This document shows, in pieces, positions 55,868 through 64,000 of a stretch of DNA of 64,000 bases (positions are counted from its first letter, which is position 1; each line of letters opens with the position of its first letter). The notes beneath the pieces were generated by a model. It was not told the origin of the DNA, did not search any database, and saw only the letters and a list, made by a program, of their open reading frames with translations. Origin of the DNA: Papaver somniferum (Eukaryota; Streptophyta; Magnoliopsida; Ranunculales; Papaveraceae). The stretch is from assembly GCF_003573695.1 (NCBI RefSeq), contig NC_039362.1:8284088-8348087 (forward strand), written 5' to 3'. The position numbers and the translations under genes are program-made.

Positions 55868-57228
55868 TGTTAGAGTATTGCTCGGTCAAACTCGCATGTG
55901 TTGCTATCTCAAGCATATTTGTCAGTGTTAGTGATCAAAACTATAAGTCTTGATTTCTAGTCTATTTAGCTAAGTCTCGGACTGGGATAGTAAGTGTAGT
56001 TGAGCTCAAGGACTTCATGGCGATTCATCAGACAAGCAAAAGATCTACTCAAGAAACCGTTGGAACTTCTCGACAAAAAGGTATGTGAAGACTTGAACTT
56101 ATCTATCACTCAAAAGTCTATCTATTTATCTCCTACATCTTGAGACAAAAGTCGTATGCTATATATATAGACTAGATCATACACATTTTATATTTCGAGT
56201 CGAGTATATCTCGCCTATCTATATCTCGAAATATGTGTTGGTAAGCGTTTCGCTTCGATCATGTTTTTATTTACCTAGTGACGAAAGTCATGATACGTTT
56301 CAATCATCTTGAAAATTGCTTTGACGAGAAATAGTGTAACAACTATATAACGTCCGTTAAGAATGTTTCAATGATTGGAATGAGAGTTTAGATTACATAA
56401 CCATAGTTGACATAAGTATGTTGTGAAAACACATATGTGCATAAGTCCCATACTGGAATTTGTCTAAGTAGCCAAGTCCGCGAACTGACGGGAGTTCTCT
56501 TACCGAGAATTTCTGTTGGGATTTCCAAAAACTCGTTTGCGTGTTTAGTCCGCGAATTCAGTCCGCGAACTGGCAGAAGTCTCCTTGCCGAGATTTTCTA
56601 CTGAGTTTGGAAAAATCTATTGGTTATTTTAAGTCCGCGAACTTGTTTGTGAGCTTAAGTGGTTATGATCTAAAGATGTGCTCTGAACATGAAACTTAAA
56701 TTACTAAGGAATGCTTTATGCAAACCGTGGCTATAATGTTCATGAGCCGATTCAATTGAATCAAATCATCTTTGTTTCAATTGTGTCTTGTGTAGTTACA
56801 TAAGATTTCATAGCAATTGAACAACTCTATAACTAGTTCATATTGAGTCAATTGAACTAGTTATGGTGAAGAAGAATATGGTTGATATGAAATGATCAAA
56901 TGGCTAACCTTTTGGTTGACCGTTATTGAACCAACAATGCACACGATCGGGTATGGTTAACAAACCTAGATTCGTGCAGTTCATTTGTGTATGAAAAGCT
57001 AAGATTTCGATCTAACAGTTGAGATATATTAGCTTGAATCTAAATCAGGTTTCATCTAACGGTGGATAATGTTTGCTTTATGAGCAAGGAGAAACCCTGA
57101 TTTGAAAGGCTATATATATGATACATCTATCAATGGGCAAAAATAATCCCCACACGTCTTGTGTGATACTAGTGCGCTCGCTAGAGTCGATATCCATTAA
57201 CCTTTGGTTTTCTTCTTCTAAAACCAGG
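55868..57228 (+). mobile_element. 3' LTR, sub-type A (copy 7), 3' end missing
   Basis: TGTTAGAGTATTGCTCGG start after the PPT. Short-repeat zone 56475-56640 (AGTCCGCGAACTG type). TATA-like GCTATATATATG near 57109, one base away from the usual TATATATAGG. It breaks at 'TCTAAAACCAGG' where a family D LTR begins. Confidence 0.87.
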
Positions 57229-57923
57229 TGTTTGTGGGTGAAAATGGTTTCTGCTGATTTCGGTAATTTCGGGTGTGTGGGTGAGAAACGAATTTAAAAC
57301 CTAAACAATATACTGCAAGGGAGTAATTTAGATTCGAGAGATAAATCTGTACAAGTCCGGCCTAAACTAAGAAATGGCCGTTCCAGACTTACTTCGGTCA
57401 CAAAGTGAAGGAGAATGGGTTGGTTTTGGGGAAGGAAGCAAGGAAAGTGATGAGACCAGAATAGTTGATTCTGGAAGAGTAGTTGTGTTACGACTTGTAT
57501 CAGAAAGTGGGAAGCTCACAGATGGAAAGCTAGCCAATGTTTTTTTGAGTGGTGTATATTCCTGACTTAAATTGTTGTTCGGTAGAAATAGGTAAGACCT
57601 ATTTATATAAGTCGAAGTGAAACGTACTACGGTCTCATTAAGGAATGGACAAAATGGGTGAGTAAATGGGAGGAGGTGGTAACAGTTAACACATGGAATT
57701 GATGTTCCATAGTTAACGCATGGAATCAATGTTCCATAAAACCGTTAAAGCATGGAATTGATGTTCCATAAAACCGTTAACGCATGGAATTGATGTCCCA
57801 TAAAAGAGAGTTTCACCATTAACTCTCTATATTTACTAACCGCCTCATCCTTATGACACTTCCTTATGACGGGCGTAGTGTACGCCGCACGCCGTAAACC
57901 GCCAAACCAATACCCAAAGAGGA
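57229..57923 (-). mobile_element. LTR of family D (copy 2), minus strand
   Basis: Reverse complement of the 48512 LTR in most of its length. Sense TATA box TATATAAATAGG near 57597-57608; G-rich tract TGGGGGAT at its internal side (57923-57930), so it is the 3' LTR of a minus-strand element inserted in the copia-like LTR. The 57374-57565 and 57367-57729 frames are shadows. Confidence 0.72.
57684..57803 (-). repeat. Short tandem repeats in the U3 of LTR-D copy 2
   Basis: About four units of roughly 30-39 bp built on CATGGAATTGATGTTCCATA and ACCGTTAACG. The TGGAAT/ATTCCA pairing inside each unit is an imperfect palindrome. LTR-D copy 1 has only one such unit near 48635-48665. Confidence 0.8.
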
Positions 57924-58067
57924 TCCCCCATTTTGTGTTGATGTCTCGAATGTCTTTCTGGAAAACATGTAGCATATTGTCTCCTGGCAATTCGATCTTG
58001 GGAAACTTGCTGGCTTGGTGACCTTCTGTAGATGGTGGATTTTCGACAAAGGGTAGAATTGTAAAAC

Positions 58068-58400
58068 TATACTCCAGATTCGGCAACCGGATGAGTATTG
58101 AGACTCATGTCTCTCATTAAAGCATGAAAGCTCATGTCATAAATCTTTGACTGAGAAGGCTGTCTCTCAGAGTACGTGTAGATATGTAGTCTCTCAGCTA
58201 AGGCCACGACACATCTCATGAATACTGAGCAATTTCAGTAATTACTCCGGATCCGGCAATCGGATGAGTATCGAGACTCATGTATTTGTGCATGAAAGTT
58301 CATTCCACCTCTGATGGAGAAAGTCTCTCGGAGAAGATGAAGATGTGCAGTCTCTCAGCTGAGGCCACGGCACATCTCATAATGTATAGAATCGAAAGAT
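58068..58400. repeat. Two direct copies of about 175 bp
   Basis: Units start near 58068 and 58243 with ACTCC(A/G)GAT(T/C)CGGCAA and both contain TGAGTAT(T/C)GAGACTCATG and CTCTCAGCT(A/G)AGGCCACG. Confidence 0.8.
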
Positions 58401-58899
58401 TGGGCGGTTCCTAGACAACATGTCTGCTAGTATAGAGCGACAACGTCTTCGGGATGTAACCAGATTTTCCCCGACTATGCAAGAGGAATATGACACTCCA
58501 TCAAGTTCATATTGCTCAACCCTCAGATAATTAATGCTCCTAGACAGGAAGCCCTTCTAGTGTAGAGCCGGCAATTAATTATCTTAAATCGTCTGAATAT
58601 CCAACAATATTCTACGAGTCGTCAGTTAATCGCCTGAATATTCAGAAATATTCTACGATTCCTCGTTATTTCGTTACTTTAATATGTGGTTCTTCCCATC
58701 AGAATTCCACAGGTTAGTAATAAATATTCAACGGAATAGGCATCTGAGCATCGAATAAGCCCTGACAAAAATGGTGCAAGTGTAATTAGCAGATAATGCA
58801 CAGACCAGCATTTTGAATGCACGAACGAGCATTTCAAAAATACGAACGAACGAGGAACCTATGCAAAATAGGAAGGGAAAATAATAATAATAAAATATT

Positions 58900-59935
58900 A
58901 AACAAAAGCGCCAGGGACTAGGCTCACCAGCCGACCAGTCATGCCGTGACTAGTCCCACGCCCAATTTTATATTTTACCATATTTTTACTATTTTCACGA
59001 TCTCATGAAAATCCTCTCGTTCGGGCAAATTTCCTTTATTTCAAAGAAATTATCTAAATCACATGATTTTATCAAAAAATAATAAAATTAGGGAAAGGTA
59101 TCGCGGGACCGAGCACCAGCCGGCCATGTCTTGGACGTGGCCGGTCCCACACCTCACGTCTCCATTATTTTATTATTTCTCCCAAATTATGAAAATTCCT
59201 TGATTTTATGAATTTTCCTTAAAATCATGAAAATTACCTAATTTCATGTATTTTTATCTAAATCACATGATTTTATCAAAAAATAATAAAATTAGGGAAA
59301 GGTGTCGCGGGACCGCCGGCCGGCGGTCATGCCTTGGCCGTGGCCGGTCCCATACCTAACGTCCCATTATTTTATTATTCCTTCTCAAATTATGAAAATT
59401 CCTTGATTTTATGAATTTTCCCTAAAATTACCTAATTTCATGTATTTTCTCTAAAATCATGGAAAATATTAAAAAATTAGGAAAACTTGTGGGACCGGGC
59501 TCTAGCCGGCCGGCCATGCCCTAGTCGGTCCCACACGCCCATTATTTTATTATTATTTGGTGTTTGATTTCCTGATTTCATGAAAACTCCCTGATTTCAA
59601 CAAAATATCTTGGTTTTCAACCAATCCCTTTGATTTTATGAAAAATTATCTAAAATCATCAAAATTACATAAAATTGGGAAGAGTGCCTTGGGCCCCGCG
59701 CCCATTGGTCGGCCGACTATGCCACGGACATTGCCGGTCCCACACTCCCATTCCCTATTTTATATTTTAATTTATGTTTCTCATCTCATGGAAGTTCCCT
59801 AATTTCGCCAAACTCTCCAGTTTCATGGAATTTCCCTTTAATCAGAAAAAAATACATAAAATCACATAAAACTGGGAAAAGCATGTGGGACCGTGTGTCA
59901 GCCGTCCGGCCATGCCCTAGCCACACCTTGTGATT
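58900..59935. repeat. Tandem repeats of about 195 bp with GC-rich hairpin cores
   Basis: Six units with cores near 58917, 59102, 59306, 59489, 59688 and 59885. Each core resembles GGGACCG...GGCCGG...CGGTCCC and can pair with itself; the spacers are AT-rich with CATGATTTTAT-like phrases. The spacing ranges from about 183 to 204 bp. Confidence 0.85.
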
Positions 59936-60684
59936 CCTTGTTTATTTATTATTTTCATCATCTCATGTATTTTTTCCGGTTTCAGCAAAACCATGGATTT
60001 TGCATATTTTCTCCAAATGTTGCGCAAACGTGCATCAGAAAAAAAACAAAATTCTCAGAACTGAAGCACGGACACTATGATGACATGGGCACATCCCCTT
60101 GACCGACCAAGGGTGACCCTGAGGCTTGCAAACAGCTGGTCCCGCATGTTTTAATGATTTTAACCTAATTTGCTCAGTTGCTCATATTAGGTTCGAACTC
60201 TTTCCAAACAATTGGAAGTTCGCTCAAACGACCATCTACTGGTCCCACGAACATCAAGAGCCGGTCTCATGACCTCTTGGTTGGCCCCTCATATTTTCTA
60301 CATCAGGTTTTATGATTTGTTGCTCACACGAGCATTATTTCAGTAAATGATTAAACCAGCATTTGATCATTCTTTCACTAACTGGTCCTCAAGAGACTTT
60401 GGTATTTTTTGCCCATTCGAGCATCTGGGCGTTATATGGTGAACCCGTCATCCCATGTATCCAGTCCCCTGTTGATTTGAGATAAATCATCATTTCAGTA
60501 AAATTAGAATTTTGAATCCAGAGTTCTGCAGAAACGTGATTCTGTGCAGATTCGAACACTCTGATAATTTTATGTTGATTCAATGATTGATATTCATATT
60601 TATTTTGCTTGACCCAGCAGTCAGTAACTTAAATTAATATTTTATTTGGTCCAGCTACCAACAATTCATCAAAAGAAAAATATC

Positions 60685-60810
60685 TGCTCGAACTAGCAAT
60701 ATTCGCTCGAACCGGCAATATTTATTCAATTAGCAATATTCGCTCAGACTAGCAATATTTGCTCAAATCAAAGAATATTGGTTCAACTACCAATATTCAA
60801 CAATTTAGCA
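60685..60810. repeat. Short repeats of GCTCGAACTAGCAATATT type
   Basis: About six degenerate units of 20-24 bp, ending in CAATATT and most beginning with GCTCGA or GCTCA. Confidence 0.8.
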
Positions 60811-60987
60811 ACACAGTTTTGCTCGTCTTAGGTTATAATGATACCTCGTCTCAGCAGACACATTAAATTCATGAGTTTCGAAACATTTGCTAATCATGTT
60901 CAACTCAGCGCTACATGGACTCATCGTCCCATAAAGTCAGCAACTGACTCCACAATCACGAGATTTCAATCGTGTCACATGGGGGGA

Positions 60988-61675
60988 TATTAACTAGGGT
61001 TTTGGTCTGGCGGTCTACGACACGTGTGTTAACCCACGATGAGAATGTAAGCAAGTCGTGCAATCATTTGGAAGAGTCAGCAAAATAGTGGGTGGAAAGT
61101 TAACCAAGTCTCCGCACGATGAGTAATTGGTTTTAACATGATTTTCCCATTTCCCATTCTCTGATTCCAGCAACTGTCACACTTCATGGGATCATGGTGT
61201 TTTTAACTCCAGCATTATAAAATGTCCCTGAATCCTGATTGAAAAGACAGAGGTTTTTCGAACAATCGAACAACATTCGCCAAAATGAGAAATTTCTCAT
61301 CATAGTTCTTACAGACAATCTTTCGTCTACACGAACTCACAGAAATTACTCTCAATTGAGCAACATTCAATCATTCAGAGCATTTTCATGCTGAATTCAC
61401 AACACACCTACAATCTCAGATCACCATTGATCTCATGCATTTCTCAGCTTCCCTCCTACAGATCAACCCATCCTCTCTTGTGACCGAATTGACTCTGGAA
61501 TGACCATTGTTCTTGGTTTAGGCCGGGGTATTACAGATTGATCTCTCGAACTTAAAGCACTCCCTTCTTGCAGTGCATCTGTCTGAGGTTCAACATTTCG
61601 CTCGGTTCAAGGAGTCTCCACACGGTCGACTCTTAAATTCCGTAAAAACCAGCAAATCGTTTTTCCCCATTCACA
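60988..61675 (+). mobile_element. LTR of family D (copy 3)
   Basis: Follows the purine tract CATGGGGGGA (60978-60987). Shares with copies 1 and 2 the phrases TGGCGGTCTACG, a TATA-like TTATAAAATG near 61195, GACCGAATTGACTCTGGAATG and GGTTTAGGCCGGGGTATTA; ends CCCCATTCACA. About 690 bp. Confidence 0.68.
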
Positions 61676-62740
61676 CCTTCGACGGTCGAGATTTTGCATC
61701 TTAAGAGGAAAGGTAGCCGTTCATCTCCGCACGCTTTCGTTTTAGGTGGCCGCATAGAGAAGGCCAGCATGGTGGCGCGGCAAGGTCGACATGCCATTGG
61801 CATGGCATGCCTTGGCGCGGCTTGGCGTGGCAAAACTAGGGTTTTGGGTCAAAGGTTACCATGCGTTGTCTGGTAACCTTGGACGGCTAGGATTTGCTCA
61901 TGGGATTGAAGAGAGACCGTTGATTATTGCACGCTTTCGTTTTAGTGGCCGCATAGGGAAGGCCAGCATGGTGGCGCGGCAAGGTTGGCATGCCATTGGC
62001 ACATCATGCCTTGGCGCGGTTTGGCGTGGCCAAACTAAGGTTTTTGGGTCGAAGGTTACCATGCGTTGTCTGGTAACCTTGGACGGATAGGATTTGCTAC
62101 TTGGATTGAAGAGCGACCGTTGATTGTCGAACGCCTTTGTTTTAGTGGCCGCATAGGGAAGGCCAGCATGGTGGCGCGACAAGGTTGGCATGTCATTGGC
62201 GTGGTTTGGCGTGGCCAAACTAGGGTTTTTGGGTCAAAGGATACCATGCGTTGTCTGGTAAACTTGGACGGCTAGGATTTGCTCCTGGGATTGTAGGGAG
62301 ACCGTTGATTGTCGCATGCTTTTGTTTTAGTGGACGCATAGGGAAGGCCACCATGGTGGTATGGCATGCCTTTGCGCGGTTTGGCGTGTCCAATCTAGGG
62401 TTTTTTGGTCAAAGGTTACCATGCGTTGTCCGGTAACCTTGGACGGCTAGGATTTGCTCCTGGGATTGAAGGGAGACCGTTGATTGTCGCATGCGTTTGT
62501 TTTAGTGGCCATATAGGGAAGGCCAGCATGGTGGCGCGGCAAGGTTGGCATGCCATTGGCATGGCATGCCTTTGCGCGATTTGGCGTGGCCAAATTAGGG
62601 TTTTTGGGTCGAAGGTTACCATGCATTTTCTAGTAACCTTGGACGGATAGGATTTTATCCTGGGATTGAAGGGCGACCGTTGATTATCACACGCCTTCGT
62701 TTTGGTGGTCGCATAGGAAAGGCCGACAGTATAGTGGGGC
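61676..62740. repeat. Tandem array, unit about 175-200 bp
   Basis: Five units recognised by TTACCATGCGTTGTC(T/C)GGTAAC at about 61856, 62056, 62240, 62416 and 62616 (spacings near 200, 185, 175, 200). Each contains GAGACCGTTGATTGTCGCA and GGCCAGCATGGTGGCGCGG. Frames on both strands come from the repeat and are not genes. Confidence 0.9.
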
Positions 62741-63150
62741 CGCGAGTTTGGCATGCCGTTTGGCACATGGTGCGGCTAGCATGGCTAGGGCCATGTGAAG
62801 GTGCGGTTGGCTTGGCATGGTGGGGCCAAGGGTTTGGCACGCCGTTCGCACATGGTGCGGCTAGCATGTCTAGGGCCAAGGAAAGGTGTGTTTGGCTTGG
62901 CATGGTGGGGCCAAGAGCTTGGCATGCCGCTTGGCATATGGTGCGGCTAGCATGGCCAGGGCCAAGGCAAGGTGTGTTTGGCTTGGCATGATGGGGCCAA
63001 TAGATTGGCATGCCGCTTGGCACATGGTGCAGCTAGCATGGCTAGGGCCAAGGCAAGGTGCGTTTGGCTTGGCATGGTGGGGCCAAGGGTTCGGCACGCC
63101 GTTAGCACATGGTGCGGCTAGCATGGCTAGGGCCAGGGCAAGGTGCGTTT
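62741..63150. repeat. Tandem array, unit about 86 bp
   Basis: Five units recognised by GGTGCGGCTAGCATG at about 62770, 62855, 62941, 63028 and 63112 (spacings 84-87). Each has GGCTTGGCATGGTGGGGCCA. Confidence 0.9.
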
Positions 63151-63616
63151 GGCTTGGCATGGTTGGCATGCCTTTGGCGTGGTAGGAGTGGCTGGCACGA
63201 CTTGCCATTGGCACAGGGGTGCGGCTAGCATGGTTGGCCTGCCTTGGCGCGATAGGCGTGGCTGGCACGGCTTGCCATTGGCACAGGGGTGCGGCTAGCA
63301 TAGTTGGCATGCCTTGGCGTGGTAGATGTGGCTGGCACAACTTGTCAGTGGCACGGGGGGTGCGGCTAGCATGGTTGGCATGCCTTGGCGCGATAGGTGT
63401 GGCTGGCACCGCTTCCCATTGGCACAGGTCTACGGCTAGCGTAGTTGGCATGCCTTGGCGCGATAGGTGTGGATGGCACGGTTTGCCATTGGCACATGGA
63501 TGCGGCTAGCATAGTTGGAATGCCTTGGCGCGGTAGGTGTGGCTGGCACGGCCTTCCATTGGCACGGGAGGTGCGGCTAGCATGGTTGGCATGCCTTGGC
63601 GTGATAGGTGTGGCTG
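63151..63616. repeat. Tandem array, unit about 70 bp
   Basis: About six and a half units recognised by GTGCGGCTAGCATGGTTGGC at about 63220, 63290, 63361, 63431, 63501 and 63571. The unit shares its GTGCGGCTAGCATGG core with the 86-bp array beside it, so one probably arose from the other. Confidence 0.92.
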
Positions 63617-64000
63617 GTAATTTTCTCGTAGACATATTAAAGGGTTCAATAAATGTGTTTATGGTCATAATGACGTCATGTCAGCTGTGCGGTTTTACGG
63701 TTTTAACCCTAGGCTAAAATCCACCATAAACATTAAGTCCATGCTTAGTTCGGAACGGGAGCATCGTTACGAGGTAAGCATAAGATAGTGACAGGCTGGG
63801 ACGAGAAATAGAAACAAGTCGTGATAAGATGGTCAGGAAAGTCTGACTAACCTTTTCGGGAGGTAAAGAGAGTTTGCGTTTCCCGTGTTGGCAGCCTTGT
63901 ATAAATTGTGCTGGCTAGACCGTGAACTGGTGAGATGTAGATCGTCGGCTTGGAATGGGAGCTGCAGGCATTGGTCGGCTTGGAATGGGAGCCGCAGGCG
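63617..64000. other. Unassigned; start of another short repeat at the window edge
   Basis: No gene recognised. At 63943-64000 a 30-bp unit (TCGGCTTGGAATGGGAGC with GCAGGC) appears twice and runs off the window. Confidence 0.6.

Larger units (their letters stand above)
49648..57228 (+). mobile_element. Most complete two-ORF copia-like element
   Basis: 5' LTR 49648-51962, PBS 51965, ORF1 52029-53409, ORF2 53740-54000, long 3' region, PPT 55856, 3' LTR from 55868, cut at 57228 by a family D LTR. The two LTRs share element-specific sequence ('GACGAGAAATAGTGTAACAA'), which supports pairing. No pol domain occurs anywhere inside, so the element is non-autonomous. The target duplication cannot be read because the right end is missing. 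Confidence 0.85.
57924..60987. mobile_element. Non-coding internal region of family D elements
   Basis: About 3 kb with no gene, lying between a minus-strand LTR (57229) and a plus-strand LTR (60988), each with its purine tract facing inward. So two elements, or an inverted duplication, meet here; I cannot place the boundary. It holds three repeat series listed separately. Single short frames (59893-60102; minus 60389-60583) lack support. Confidence 0.55.

Noticed and set aside
57745..58086. 113-codon minus-strand frame
   Set aside because: It runs across the purine tract and into the LTR of family D, so it is not a gene; the copy near 48410-48610 lacks a matching open frame.
58900..63616. 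CRISPR-like arrays
   Set aside because: Units are contiguous tandem repeats without unique spacers of constant size, in plant DNA with no cas genes.
61633..63717. Overlapping frames up to 193 codons on both strands in the GC-rich arrays
   Set aside because: They follow the tandem units (repeated Ala/Pro/His-rich peptides), occur on both strands, and have no start context or domain. They are products of GC-rich repeats.

Overview
This is plant nuclear DNA from a repeat-dense region. The evidence is LTR retrotransposons primed by initiator-methionine tRNA, plant-type Ty3 and copia-like proteins, F-box gene fragments, and no compact operon-style coding. I see no intact host gene. The species cannot be read from the sequence; an early-diverging eudicot such as a poppy relative is a guess. 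Almost everything is nested, truncated or duplicated retroelement. The dominant group is a copia-like LTR family (PBS TGGTATCAGAGC, polypurine tract AAAGGGGGAGAT, LTRs of about 2.3-2.8 kb) that carries no pol. Its LTRs fall into three sub-types that I call A, B and C.

Left part (1-12332): the end of a B-type LTR; about 3.2 kb of unassigned sequence with decayed minus-strand frames; a C-type LTR (4970-7798) with PBS; and a long decayed reading frame (7841-9841) resembling the 'putative plant transposon protein' domain. A piece of Tat-type LTR, an assembly gap and a 3' region with polypurine tract follow, then a B-type LTR that is split in two.

Middle (12333-31084): an 18.75 kb composite inserted into that B-type LTR and flanked by a 5-bp duplication, AGAGT. 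Inside are A-type LTRs, two copies of an unusual two-ORF internal region (a gag-only ORF1 and an 86-codon ORF2), pieces of a Ty3 element, an F-box pseudogene, and repeated copies of the interrupted LTR edge. The last point shows the block grew by tandem duplication.

Right of this (31085-43330): the rest of the split LTR, F-box fragments, a LINE 3' end, a second copy of the F-box/LTR/ORF1/ORF2 block, a large imperfect inverted repeat, a minus-strand reading frame (40071-40370), and the longest F-box pseudogene. 43330-49647 holds an ORF2 relative, a minus-strand Tat-type Ty3 element lacking gag and RNase H, and an LTR of another family (D). 49648-57228 is the most complete copia-like element (5' LTR, PBS, ORF1, ORF2, PPT, 3' LTR cut off at its end). 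57229-64000 holds two more D-family LTRs in opposite orientations and several GC-rich tandem arrays.

The most interesting feature is the two-ORF family. ORF2 is open at exactly 86 codons in four copies while ORF1 is broken in all of them. ORF1 ends in a conserved hairpin plus an AATAAA signal, and ORF2 is preceded by plant promoter motifs (TGGGCY, telo-box, TATA). That suggests a separate internal transcription unit. Other elements with the same 3' region carry different frames in the ORF2 position, so this looks like an exchangeable cargo slot.
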